Assembly (NCBI GenBank): GCA_032027085.1
Contig: JAVSMS010000001.1
Span: forward strand, 4,627,730 to 4,691,729
DNA: 64,000 nucleotides
From: Pseudorhodoplanes sp.
GTDB taxonomy: Bacteria; Pseudomonadota; Alphaproteobacteria; Rhizobiales; Xanthobacteraceae
Reading direction: 5' to 3'
The notes under the pieces were generated by a model. It worked only from the letters and a program-made list of their open reading frames with translations. It was not told where the DNA came from and did not search any database. The position numbers and the translations under genes were made by a program. This document shows, one piece after another, positions 8,519-19,263 of the stretch (the first letter of the stretch is position 1; the number at the start of each line of letters is the position of its first letter).

Positions 8519-9352
8519 ATGCGGATGCTGAAACTTCCAAGCGGCGAAGCCGTCCCGGTGCTCGGGCAAGGCACCTGGGGCATGGGCGAGCAGCCGCGCC
8601 GCGCCGTCGATGAAGCGCTGGCGCTGCGGCTCGGACTCGATCTCGGGATGACACTGATCGACACCGCGGAAATGTACGGCGATGGCGGCGCCGAGGAAGT
8701 GGTCGCCGATGCCATTGCCGGCCGCCGCAACGAGGTGTTTCTGGTCGGCAAGGTGCTGCCGGAGAATGCCTCGCGGCGAAAGACGCTCGAGGCGTGCGAA
8801 CGCAGCCTGCGGCGCTTGGGCACCGACCGCATCGATCTCTATCTGTTGCATTGGCGCGGCGGCGTGCCGATGTCCGAGACGCTTGCGGCTTTCACCGAAC
8901 TTCTGGAGGCCGGAAAAATCTGCGCCTGGGGCGTGAGCAACCTCGACACCGACGATATGGACGAGCTCGCCGGGCTGCCGGGCGGCGGCGACTGCGCGAC
9001 CAATCAGGTGCTCTATAACCTGACCCGGCGCGGCATTGAATTCGACCTCCTGCCCTGGTGCCGCAAGCGCGGCATCCCGATCATGGCCTATTCGCCAATC
9101 GAACAGGGCCGTATGCTTGGTCACAATATGCTCAAGACCGTCGCCGCGCGGCACAACGCCACTCCCGCGCAGGTCGCCCTCGCTTGGCTGTTGCAACAGC
9201 CGAACGTGCTGGTGATCCCCAAGGCGGCTAATCCCACCCATGTGCGCGAGAATCGCGCCGCACTCGATCTGAGATTGACCGAGGACGATCTGGCTGATCT
9301 AGACAAGGCCTTCCCGCCCCCGTCGCGGAAAAAGCCGCTGGAAATGCTTTAG
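8519..9352 (+). CDS. Aldo/keto reductase
   Basis: The 277-residue TIM-barrel protein has the catalytic tetrad in place: Asp48 and Tyr53 ([11 protein letters not shown]), Lys78 (VGKVLPEN) and His111 (LYLLHW). The NADPH-binding C-terminal segment [21 protein letters not shown] is also present. It is a standard single-domain oxidoreductase reducing an aldehyde or ketone. It lies 26 bp upstream of the thioesterase gene, with the same orientation as the dioxygenase, so it may reduce or oxidise a ring-fission product. The substrate is not predictable. Confidence 0.9.
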   Translation: MRMLKLPSGEAVPVLGQGTWGMGEQPRRAVDEALALRLGLDLGMTLIDTAEMYGDGGAEEVVADAIAGRRNEVFLVGKVLPENASRRKTLEACERSLRRLGTDRIDLYLLHWRGGVPMSETLAAFTELLEAGKICAWGVSNLDTDDMDELAGLPGGGDCATNQVLYNLTRRGIEFDLLPWCRKRGIPIMAYSPIEQGRMLGHNMLKTVAARHNATPAQVALAWLLQQPNVLVIPKAANPTHVRENRAALDLRLTEDDLADLDKAFPPPSRKKPLEML

Positions 9353-9378
9353 GCCGCACTCCCCGAACAGGCAACGGA

Positions 9379-9783
9379 ATGACAGATCTGTCCAAACTCA
9401 AAGTCGGCCTCAAAGGCGAAGCTGAAATTCTCGTCGGCGACGCGCAGACCGCGCCGCGGGTCGGCTCTGGCCGCGTGCGGGTGCTGGCGACGCCGGTGAT
9501 GATCAATATGATGGAAGCGGCCGCGCTCGACGCCATCGAGTGCCTGTTGCCGGAAGGCCATCAGAGCCTCGGCACCCATCTCAATGTCGGCCATTATGCG
9601 GCGACACCCGTCGGCATGACATTGCGCGCCACCGCGGAAGTGACGAAAATCGACGGTCGTAATATTGAATTCCGCGTCGAAGCCTTCGACAACAAGGAAC
9701 GCATCGGCGACGGCACGCATGCGCGCGTCGTGGTAAACGTGGAACGTTTCGACAAACGCAGTCAGAAGAAACTGCAGACCTGA
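9379..9783 (+). CDS. Hot-dog thioesterase, FlK-like
   Basis: The 134-residue single hot-dog domain resembles fluoroacetyl-CoA thioesterase FlK. The FlK catalytic triad appears conserved: Thr38 (LATPVMINMMEAAA), Glu46 in the same helix, and His72 (GTHLNVGHYAATPVG). Such proteins hydrolyse small acyl-CoA thioesters. It is separated by three bases from the following dehydrogenase gene and probably shares its transcript. The acyl group is unknown; FlK-like proteins outside fluoroacetate producers are common housekeeping or detoxifying enzymes. Confidence 0.8.
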   Translation: MTDLSKLKVGLKGEAEILVGDAQTAPRVGSGRVRVLATPVMINMMEAAALDAIECLLPEGHQSLGTHLNVGHYAATPVGMTLRATAEVTKIDGRNIEFRVEAFDNKERIGDGTHARVVVNVERFDKRSQKKLQT

Positions 9784-9786
9784 GCA

Positions 9787-10686
9787 ATGAACGGACGCAC
9801 GCAACGCATTTGCTTCATCGGCTTCGGCGAGGCCGGACAGGCCATCGCCGCAGGCCTGCGCGAGGAGGGCGTGTCGCAGATCGTGGCCTGGGACATCCTT
9901 TTCCCGGAAGCAGACGGCGCAAAGCTGAAACAGGCCGCCGCGAACATTGGCGTGCGCATTGCGTCCTCCGCCCAGGACGCGGTTCAGGGCGCCGAAATCA
10001 TCATCGCAGCGGTGACGGCGGCCTCCAGCTTTGAAGCGGCGCAGTCGGTGGCGCCGCATCTGTCGGGCAACCCCTATTTTCTTGATGTCAATTCGGTCTC
10101 GCCCGGCCGCAAGCGCGACACCGACACCTTGCTCGCCGGCAAGGCGCGCTATGTCGATGTCGCGATCCTGTCGCCGATCCTCCCTGCCCGGCACAAATCG
10201 CCGATGCTGCTGGCAGGACCGCATGCGGAAGCGATCAAGCCTCTGCTCGATGGCCTCGGCATGAAAGTCTCGGTGGCGGGACCAAAGACCGGCGCCGCCG
10301 CCGCCATCAAGATGGTGCGCAGCGTGATGATCAAGGGCATCGAGGCGGTGACGCTCGAATGTTTCCTGGCCGCCGCACGCGCCGGGGTGGTGGAGGAAGT
10401 CGCGGCCTCGCTGAAGAACAATTATCCGTCCCTCGATTGGGGCAAGGTCGCCGAATACAATATCGAGCGCATGGCAAGCCACGGCATCCGACGCGCGGCG
10501 GAGATGGAGGAAGTCGCAGATACTTTGCGCGAACTCGGCGTCGAGCCGCTGATGACCAATGCCACCGTGAAGCGCCAGCGTGACATGGGCAAGATCGGAA
10601 AGCAGGACCAGGTCCGCGCCACCCTCGACCAAGGCCGAGCGAAGATGCTCAGCGCTATCAGCGCCGCCGCCAGGGACCGCCACTGA
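9787..10686 (+). CDS. 6-phosphogluconate dehydrogenase-like NAD(P)-dependent dehydrogenase with DUF1932 domain
   Basis: The 299-residue protein has an N-terminal Rossmann domain (ICFIGFGEAGQAIAAGL, GxGxxG near residues 12-17) and a C-terminal DUF1932 helical domain with the beta-hydroxyacid dehydrogenase lysine region KTGAAAAIKMVRSVMIKGIEA. Members oxidise or reduce beta-hydroxyacids or related carbonyls; several occur in aromatic catabolic clusters. It directly follows the thioesterase gene, and the Kazal-like gene starts three bases after its stop. Biochemical function of most DUF1932 proteins is untested. Confidence 0.8.
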   Translation: MNGRTQRICFIGFGEAGQAIAAGLREEGVSQIVAWDILFPEADGAKLKQAAANIGVRIASSAQDAVQGAEIIIAAVTAASSFEAAQSVAPHLSGNPYFLDVNSVSPGRKRDTDTLLAGKARYVDVAILSPILPARHKSPMLLAGPHAEAIKPLLDGLGMKVSVAGPKTGAAAAIKMVRSVMIKGIEAVTLECFLAAARAGVVEEVAASLKNNYPSLDWGKVAEYNIERMASHGIRRAAEMEEVADTLRELGVEPLMTNATVKRQRDMGKIGKQDQVRATLDQGRAKMLSAISAAARDRH

Positions 10687-10688
10687 CG

Positions 10689-11066
10689 ATGATTGCGCGC
10701 ATGATCATGGCAGCCTTGATGCTTTGCAGCCTTGCGTGTGCGTGCATCGGCCCTGCGACACCGGCCGCCGCACAAGGCCAGCCGCTGATCATGGCAGGCC
10801 CCTGCGGGCACCATGGCTACCATCCCGTCTGCGCCCGCAGCCGCAAGAACACGCTGGTCACCTATGCCAATGCCTGCATCGCCCGCGGCGAAGGCTCGCG
10901 CGTGATCAGCCATGGCGCCTGCCCCACGGCTTGCCCGATGATCTTCAAGCCGGTCTGCGCTATTGATGCCGGTGGCAAGCGCAAGACATTCGCCAATGAC
11001 TGCATTGCCAGAGCTGCGAATGTGACAGTCATTCGCCGCGGCCGCTGCATTCCGCTTGTGCGCTAA
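10689..11066 (+). CDS. Secreted protein with two four-cysteine Kazal-like modules
   Basis: The 125-residue protein has a signal peptide (residues 1-28, ending ATPAAAQG) and two repeats with matching cysteine order: Cys39, 48, 63, 78 and Cys82, 90, 105, 120. Each has the Kazal-like core P-V-C ... T-[YF]-x-N-x-C (YHPVCARSRKN...YANAC; FKPVCAID...FANDC). Eukaryotic Kazal inhibitors have six cysteines; the reduced version is typical of bacterial members. It probably acts as a periplasmic or extracellular protease inhibitor or carbohydrate-binding module. A terminator follows 14 bp after its stop codon. Confidence 0.75.
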   Translation: MIARMIMAALMLCSLACACIGPATPAAAQGQPLIMAGPCGHHGYHPVCARSRKNTLVTYANACIARGEGSRVISHGACPTACPMIFKPVCAIDAGGKRKTFANDCIARAANVTVIRRGRCIPLVR

Positions 11067-11080
11067 CCGTCTATAAAAAA

Positions 11081-11105
11081 TGCCCCGCTTGCGCGGGGCA
11101 CTTTT
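11081..11105. terminator. Bidirectional rho-independent terminator
   Basis: An 8-bp perfect stem TGCCCCGC/GCGGGGCA with a TTGC loop is flanked by A6 on the left and CTTTTG on the right. It therefore works in both directions and separates the convergent Kazal-like gene and the ABC binding-protein gene. Confidence 0.9.
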
Positions 11106-11126
11106 GTTGATTCAATGCCGGCCGGT

Positions 11127-12083
11127 TCAGCGCGGCGGAATCTGCAGGAATTGCGCGGTCTGTTCCTTGGTAAGCGGCTTTTCAAGGAACTTCAGCTTCA
11201 CCGCATCCTCAATCGCTCCGTCGAAATCCGCCATCTTGTCGGTTTGCATCGCCGCCTTCGGATGGAATTCCTTGATGGAATCCTTCAGCATCGCTTCGTC
11301 GGCCTTGATCTTGGCCGCATACATCGTGATCGCCTTGGGATCGGAATACATCCAGTCGACGCTCTCGCGATATGCCTTCACGAAGCGCATGATCGCGTCT
11401 TTCTTGGTCTTGAGCGCGTCGGCATTGACAATAATCGAACGAACCGTCTGGCCCCTCAGGGAGGGAATGTCGCTGCCGCGGGCAATGATGCGGATCTTGC
11501 CTTCCTTGATTTCCTTAATGCCAAACGGCGGCGCCGCCCAGCCGATGTCGATCTGGCCGCTCATCACCGAGGTCAGCGTCCCGGGAGGGCCGCCGGTGGC
11601 GGTCGCCTTTCCGCTCGTGCCCAACTCGCGAATGAAGCCGACGACGATGTTGTGCGAGCTCGAACCGTTGGTTGAATAGGCGATGGTGGTGTTGTCCTTC
11701 GCGTCCTTCAGCGACTTGATCGGCGAGTCCGCCTTCACATACCAGTAAAGGTCGCCGGTTCCGGTAAAGGCCGGCAACAGAATGCGAACCGGTGCGCCTC
11801 GCTGAAAGGCGCGCATAGCGCCCGCAACTCCAACTCCGGCGCCGAGGTCGGCACTTCCCGAAATCACCGCCTGGATGGTTTCGCCCGCGCCCTGCGTGCC
11901 GACCGCTTCAATGTTCAGGTTGTGCTTCTTGAAGATACCTGCGTCCTGGCCCAGCGTCGGCGCCTGATTTTCCCAATTGTTGATCTGGCCAATCGCGATC
12001 TTCAGGGTGTCCTGGGCGGAGGCATTCGCCCCGGCTATCAGCACGCCTGCGGCGGCCAAGACGGCCGCTTTCATGAACTTCAT
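11127..12083 (-). CDS. ABC transporter substrate-binding protein (NitT/TauT, NMT1-like)
   Basis: The 318-residue protein has a clear signal peptide (MKFMKAAVLAAAGVLIAGANASAQ) and an NMT1/SsuA-type fold (LKIAIGQINNWENQAPTLGQDAGIF, then IQAVISGSADLGAG). It should bind a small organic anion in the periplasm. No permease or ATPase is adjacent, so it either uses a distant transporter or works alone. Its ATG overlaps the stop of the upstream class II aldolase gene (ATGA), so the two are translationally coupled. Coupling to a cytoplasmic aldolase-fold enzyme suggests both act on one compound. Confidence 0.85.
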   Translation of the reverse strand: MKFMKAAVLAAAGVLIAGANASAQDTLKIAIGQINNWENQAPTLGQDAGIFKKHNLNIEAVGTQGAGETIQAVISGSADLGAGVGVAGAMRAFQRGAPVRILLPAFTGTGDLYWYVKADSPIKSLKDAKDNTTIAYSTNGSSSHNIVVGFIRELGTSGKATATGGPPGTLTSVMSGQIDIGWAAPPFGIKEIKEGKIRIIARGSDIPSLRGQTVRSIIVNADALKTKKDAIMRFVKAYRESVDWMYSDPKAITMYAAKIKADEAMLKDSIKEFHPKAAMQTDKMADFDGAIEDAVKLKFLEKPLTKEQTAQFLQIPPR

Positions 12084-12934
12084 CGCTTTCTCCCACGTGT
12101 TGGCTTTACCGTCTTCTTCTTGGATGTCTTTGATGAGGACGTCTTGCGGGCGCTGGCGCGTCCGCTACGAACCGCCTGTAGTCCATTACCCGATTTCTCC
12201 AGCCGCATCGACCAATATTCCCAGGTCCGCGACGTCACATTCGGCTGCTTGTGAATGGCCGCACATTTCTCAATTTCGCCGGGCGACAGCATGGAGACAT
12301 TCCCAAGCATTCGGGCCTGCCATTGGAATTCGGCATTCCGGCATGAATATATCGTGCGCAGAACAAGATCGGGAATGCTCGCGCCGACTACGGTTGCGCC
12401 ATGACGCCGCATCAGCACCATGGAATTCTTGCCGAGCGCCCGCGCGAGTGAAGCCCCCTCTTCCGGTTTCACGACCAGCATATTGGTGTCGCCAAAATCG
12501 TCGCGCTGATCCCAGAACGGGACCTGCACACCCATCGGCGCGCCCAAATGGAATACAGGCACAAGCTCAATTCCGCTGACGCAATAAGGCAAGATGGCCG
12601 GCGAATGATGATGCGCAACCGCCATCACATCCGGACGCGCCTTGTAGATTTCGCCGTGGATCACCCGCTCGGAATAGAGGTTCGCCGCAGCGGGGCGGAC
12701 CGGATTTGAATCCAGGTCGAACTCAAGCACATCGCTAGGTTCGACAAGCTCCGGCGAACGCGAGCGCGAAAGGAGATAACGGCCGGGATTTTCAGGATGT
12801 CGAATTGAGACATGACCGAAGGCATCGAGCACGCCTTCATTGGCCAAGATCCGGTTTCCCAGAGCAACTTCCTCGCGCGCGAGATTTACGGCTCGCCCCA
12901 TTCCGGCCTCCCTTGTTAAGTCTTTATTAGTCAT
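12080..12934 (-). CDS. Class II aldolase/adducin-family protein with a basic C-terminal tail
   Basis: The 284-residue protein has the class II aldolase fold: zinc ligands His108 and His110 in AVAHHHSPAIL and His178 in LMRRHGATVVG, plus a candidate catalytic Glu in ERVIHGEIY. Family members act as aldolases, epimerases or decarboxylases on small hydroxy-acids. Residues after about 255 form a Lys/Arg/Ser/Thr-rich low-complexity tail ending PTRGRKR, not typical for the family. The stop codon overlaps the start of the binding-protein gene. The reaction is unassigned. Confidence 0.8.
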   Translation of the reverse strand: MTNKDLTREAGMGRAVNLAREEVALGNRILANEGVLDAFGHVSIRHPENPGRYLLSRSRSPELVEPSDVLEFDLDSNPVRPAAANLYSERVIHGEIYKARPDVMAVAHHHSPAILPYCVSGIELVPVFHLGAPMGVQVPFWDQRDDFGDTNMLVVKPEEGASLARALGKNSMVLMRRHGATVVGASIPDLVLRTIYSCRNAEFQWQARMLGNVSMLSPGEIEKCAAIHKQPNVTSRTWEYWSMRLEKSGNGLQAVRSGRASARKTSSSKTSKKKTVKPTRGRKR

Positions 12935-13069
12935 CTCTTACAGAGTCGGATGATCCCACGCAAACCGGCCGTCGATTCCCTCAGCCGCTTTAACGACGCT
13001 CCTTCGCGGCCCGATGATTAATGCGGGCCTGCAGGAGCGAACCGGTCACGTCATGCATAGCGTTACGGC

Positions 13070-13430
13070 GAAAGCTTCGCGGTTCTGCTGTTCGATCTCG
13101 ATCGCTTCAAGGATTCAACGAGACCCGCGCGCACCTGGCTGAAGATGCCGTTCTCAGGGAGACAGCCGTCAAGCTGCGTAAGAGAAGAGGATATTGTCGC
13201 GCCACTTGCGGCGACAATCGCGCAACTTGCCGAAACGCATCATGGATGCCATGCGCGCGCTCCTTCACATAGAGGGCGACGAGACCGTCCTCGCAACCAG
13301 TATCGATATCGCTTTGGCGCCGCGCGAACGGACTATGACCAGATCATCAAGACGGCCGACGAGGCGCTTTACCTAAGCCAGGGACGCCGGCGGCAATGTC
13401 TTCTCTTTTTACGGATCGGGTTTCATGTCC
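13070..13430 (+). pseudogene. Decayed GGDEF (diguanylate cyclase) domain
   Basis: Three frames successively resemble one GGDEF domain. FAVLLFDLDRFK (from 13076) matches the start of the domain; HLAEDAVLRETAVKLRKR matches the GDxLL-xxVAxRL helix. IEGDETVLATSIDIALAP and then DYDQIIKTADEALYLSQ match its last third. The segment that should hold the GGDEF signature is missing. At least two frameshifts and an internal deletion are needed, so it cannot make an active cyclase. No intact upstream sensor domain was recognised. Confidence 0.7.
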
Positions 13431-13582
13431 GTTGGCAGGACCGGCGACGTCGCTGATCTGGCCCGAGCGGTCTCCAGACCGCTGCACGCCAGCGGTTTGA
13501 CAGGCTGATCACTTCCGCGCATTTTCCGGGTCTGCCGGGCCCATCGGGCCCGGCATATCCAGACATTTGCAAGGACGATCCG

Positions 13583-15676
<2,094 letters not shown>

Positions 15677-15688
15677 AGGAGCCAGACC

Positions 15689-16915
15689 GTGCTGCAAACG
15701 CCGACGCCCCGATCCGCAGCACTCGCAGACCGCGTCAGGGCCTTCACGGAGGAACATATTTATCCGGCCGAGGCCGTGTTCGAGCGTGAATTGCACGAGG
15801 CCAGGGACCGTTGGGCGGAACTGCCGGTCATGACAGCGCTCAAGGCCAAGGCCAAGGCGGCGGGGCTGTGGAATCTCTGGTTGCCGAAGGCGCATGATCC
15901 CGACGCTCTGAGCAATCTGGAATATGCCCCTCTCTGCGAGATCATGGGCCGCTCGCCGATCGGCGCCGAGCCGTTCAATTGCTCCGCGCCCGATACCGGC
16001 AACATGGAAACTCTGATCCGCTATGGCAACGAGGAGCAGAAGGCGCGCTGGCTGAAGCCGCTGCTGGAGGGCGAAATCCGTTCCTGCTTTGCCATGACCG
16101 AGCCGGATGTAGCCTCATCCGACGCCACCAATATCCGCACCCGGATCGAGCGCAACGGCGATACTCACGTCATCAACGGCCGCAAATGGTGGATCTCGGG
16201 CGCGCCGGACAAGCGCTGCAAGATCGCCATCGTCATGGGCCAGACGGACCCGTCGGCGGAGCCGTACAGACGGCAATCGATGATTCTCGTGCCGATGGAT
16301 ACTCCCGGCGTGAAGGTGGTTCGGCCGCTCGGCGTTTTCGGTTATGACGACGCCCCGCACGGCCACGCGGAAGTGATCTTTGACAATGTACGTGTGCCCG
16401 CTTCCAACATCCTGCTCGGCGAAGGCCGCGGCTTCGAGATCGCGCAGGGGCGGCTCGGACCGGGCCGCATTCATCACTGCATGCGCATGATCGGCATCGC
16501 CGAACGTGCGCTGGAGACGCTGTGCAAGCGCGCGCTTTCGCGTACAACTTTCGGCAAGGCCGTCGCGGATCATGGCGTTACCCGCCACTGGATCGCGGAA
16601 TCGCGCATGGAGATTGATCAGGCGCGGCTCCTGACGCTGCAGGCCGCGCGGATGATGGACGACGTCGGCAACAAGGCCGCACGCGCCGAAATCGCCATGA
16701 TCAAGGTGGTGGCGCCGAATGTGGCGCAGAAGGTGGTGGACCGCGCCATTCAGGTGTGCGGCGGCGCCGGTGTCAGCCCGGATTTTCATCTGGCCTATGA
16801 CTTCGCCCGCGCCCGCACCATTCGGCTCGCCGACGGCCCCGACGAGGTGCACCGGGAAACGGTGGCGAAACTGGAATTGCGCAAATACGCCAGCGACCGC
16901 GGCAACCGGAAATAG
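15689..16915 (+). CDS. Acyl-CoA dehydrogenase
   Basis: The 408-residue flavoprotein has family blocks [17 protein letters not shown] (FAD-binding), [11 protein letters not shown], and a C-terminal [24 protein letters not shown] loop ending in [19 protein letters not shown]. It is closest in style to ACAD10/11-like enzymes. It would form the enoyl-CoA used by the preceding bifunctional enzyme. The start is GTG 15689, preceded by AAGGA. Chain-length preference cannot be told. The gene ends three bases from the stop of the convergent membrane-protein gene. Confidence 0.9.
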   Translation: MLQTPTPRSAALADRVRAFTEEHIYPAEAVFERELHEARDRWAELPVMTALKAKAKAAGLWNLWLPKAHDPDALSNLEYAPLCEIMGRSPIGAEPFNCSAPDTGNMETLIRYGNEEQKARWLKPLLEGEIRSCFAMTEPDVASSDATNIRTRIERNGDTHVINGRKWWISGAPDKRCKIAIVMGQTDPSAEPYRRQSMILVPMDTPGVKVVRPLGVFGYDDAPHGHAEVIFDNVRVPASNILLGEGRGFEIAQGRLGPGRIHHCMRMIGIAERALETLCKRALSRTTFGKAVADHGVTRHWIAESRMEIDQARLLTLQAARMMDDVGNKAARAEIAMIKVVAPNVAQKVVDRAIQVCGGAGVSPDFHLAYDFARARTIRLADGPDEVHRETVAKLELRKYASDRGNRK

Positions 16916-16918
16916 CCT

Positions 16919-19075
16919 TTAGCGGCCGGCCGCCGTCGCCCCCAGCCGATCAAGACGCGTCAGCCCGATCGCCAGCGCCAGATTCAGACGGCTACGCCGC
17001 ATGCGCCTGAACCAGGCCGGCCATTTATGGCGGAGCCAGGCAATACCGACCTCCTCGAACCAGGCAGCGGTGACCAGGAAGGTCAATAGCCAAGCGAGAT
17101 AATGATAGCGGGGCGCAACCAGGAAGATCAGCGAAGCGGCGTGCTGCACCAAGACGGCAAAGGCGATCAGGCGCAACCATGAATCAAAACGGTTGGACGC
17201 AGCCGCAACATAGATGACAGCAACGATGGCCGCGGCATGAACAGGGATCATGGCCAGGATCTCCCCGGGACCACTGAGCCAAAGCCCGAGCTGCTTCAAC
17301 GCCCGGAGAACATGCGGCCCGTCAAGATCCAGCCGCAGGATCTCCATCAGCGCGGCTCCCCAGGCTGAGGGCGGCATCACCAGCAATTCGGGAATGCTCG
17401 CGTTGGAGCTGAACAACACAAACACGCCGCCGAAATACCAATTGTGCAGCGGCATCACCGCCGCCGGCAGAAAGCCGACGCACAAACCCGCGGCGCGCAG
17501 GATGTTCCGCGTATAGAGTGCGGCCACCCCCGCGCCCGCCAGCATGACCCCGACGAATGGTGCAAGATTGGGGCGCACAAAGATCGCAAGCGCCATCAGC
17601 AACCCGGCGCCGGCTGCAATGCCAAACCGCATGTCGGTTTTTCCGGCCGTGCGGCGGACCAGCAGCACCAGGCCGCCGAGCGCCAAGACCGCCGCCGCCG
17701 GATCGGCAAAGCCGCGCGCCGCCCATCGCGAAAAATGAAAGAAGCTCGTGCCGAACAATTCGCCGGTGGGGATCAGTACAAAAACCAGGGTCAGCCCGAG
17801 CGCCCAGGTGCGCGACAGAAATCGTCGAAACAGAGCCAGATAAGTAAAGGGCAGCGCCAGGATGAGCGCGAGATAGCCGAGATTGGTATCGCCGAAGACA
17901 AAGCGCTCGAACGCTCTCAGATAACGAAATCCGGGGCCGCCATAGTAGAAAACGCTTTCGCCGCCGCGCAACGCTTCGACGAGGTGACCGGACAAAAGGT
18001 TCTGCACAATGTTCCGCGCCGTTCCTTCGTAAAACAAGCCATCGTCGCCGGCGTCGAGCGGACGGAAGCCCCCGATGAAGCTCGCGTCGTGAATGGCGAT
18101 CACGAACAGACAGGACGCGATCAACAGAAACGGCAGAACGGTCGCACGCCGACGCCATCGCACCAGAGCGCCGACAATTGCCGCCAGGACGATCAGCTTC
18201 AATGCCCCGAATACGATTTGCCATCCGCGCAGAACGACCGGCGGATCAAGCGTCATTGCGAGTGAACCGGGGCGTATTCCCAATCCAAAAATCCGCAAGC
18301 CGATGTCGGAGCGTTCGATGGTCCGGCACGCCCAGGCTGCGTTTGACAGCAGCGTGAAACGTTCGGCGCGCTCTTCCCAGATCACGTCGCCCTGCCAGCA
18401 CAATTGGCTTCCGGCAAAGGCAGAGGGAAAGCGATACATCACGAAATACGGCATCAGAAGATGCCAGCGATGCAGCCCCATCCAGAAACGGCCATCGCGC
18501 CGCAATCGCTTCAGATCGCTGACCGCACCATCCCAATTGTAAATGGATTCATTTGTGAAGCCCAGCCGCAGCCAGACGGGATCGGCGAAGTCGATATCGT
18601 CGACGCGCCGCGAAAATTCACCTTTGTCGAAAATGCCATCGGCCGAGAATGCGAAGGCGGAAGCCGGCCCCGATCCGGTGCGCCAGCAGCCCGACTCGGC
18701 CGGATTACAGCGCCGCTCCGGCGGATAGGCCTTGTCGAACTCGGCCGCCATGATGCGATAAACATCGGGCGGAAGGCGCTTCAGCAGCGCGCTGTCCTCC
18801 TTGACCAGAAAGATATTGTGACCCTCGTCGATGCGTGGCGGCGCCAGAAAGGCATTTGCCGCAAGGGCCACCAGTGCCAGAGCGCCGGCAAATCGCCAGG
18901 CGCGTCCCTGGACGCTCACGTCGCCGACGAAAGCCACCACAACAACAAAAGCAAGAAGGGCGTAGCCAACCAGGTGGTTCAGCGGCAGGCCGATCACCGC
19001 GACGGCCAGCGCAACCAGCAGAAGGCAACGGGCGAGATTGGAATGGTGCCAAAAGCGGTAAAAACAGTCGCGCAT
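16919..19075 (-). CDS. Large polytopic membrane protein, GT-C-type glycosyltransferase-like
   Basis: The 718-residue protein has a dozen or more hydrophobic segments. The first extracytoplasmic loop is long (about residues 75-265), begins PPRIDEGHNIFL and contains several cysteines. A second acidic loop, GDDGLFYEGTARNIVQNLLSG, resembles the Asp-rich catalytic loop of GT-C enzymes that take sugars from polyprenyl phosphates. The family is not certain. It is divergent from a sugar-biosynthesis operon containing a DPM-synthase-like GT2, which would supply lipid-linked sugar donors. It is probably an inner-membrane enzyme modifying an exported glycan. Confidence 0.55.
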   Translation of the reverse strand: MRDCFYRFWHHSNLARCLLLVALAVAVIGLPLNHLVGYALLAFVVVVAFVGDVSVQGRAWRFAGALALVALAANAFLAPPRIDEGHNIFLVKEDSALLKRLPPDVYRIMAAEFDKAYPPERRCNPAESGCWRTGSGPASAFAFSADGIFDKGEFSRRVDDIDFADPVWLRLGFTNESIYNWDGAVSDLKRLRRDGRFWMGLHRWHLLMPYFVMYRFPSAFAGSQLCWQGDVIWEERAERFTLLSNAAWACRTIERSDIGLRIFGLGIRPGSLAMTLDPPVVLRGWQIVFGALKLIVLAAIVGALVRWRRRATVLPFLLIASCLFVIAIHDASFIGGFRPLDAGDDGLFYEGTARNIVQNLLSGHLVEALRGGESVFYYGGPGFRYLRAFERFVFGDTNLGYLALILALPFTYLALFRRFLSRTWALGLTLVFVLIPTGELFGTSFFHFSRWAARGFADPAAAVLALGGLVLLVRRTAGKTDMRFGIAAGAGLLMALAIFVRPNLAPFVGVMLAGAGVAALYTRNILRAAGLCVGFLPAAVMPLHNWYFGGVFVLFSSNASIPELLVMPPSAWGAALMEILRLDLDGPHVLRALKQLGLWLSGPGEILAMIPVHAAAIVAVIYVAAASNRFDSWLRLIAFAVLVQHAASLIFLVAPRYHYLAWLLTFLVTAAWFEEVGIAWLRHKWPAWFRRMRRSRLNLALAIGLTRLDRLGATAAGR

Positions 19076-19263
19076 GCGGCGGCGTGCCGGCTTGTGAATC
19101 TTGGCCGGAATGGCCGATGGCCACTTGTATTCCGGAGCCGTGCGGGGGGCAACTCATCAGCCCGCCGGCCCCCAATTATTCGCCCTCCTTGCGCAGTCAG
19201 CAGATTTGCCTCATGTCCTGACCGCAAAAGCGGGCCAATCCCGCTCCACAAAGGGATGGCAAC

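Noticed and set aside
9349-10683. A 444-codon minus-strand frame
   Set aside because: It is antisense to the thioesterase and DUF1932 dehydrogenase genes and has a His/Arg-rich composition without motifs.
17444-18265. A 273-codon plus-strand frame
   Set aside because: It is antisense to the polytopic membrane protein; its Arg/Gln-rich translation mirrors the hydrophobic codons of that gene.
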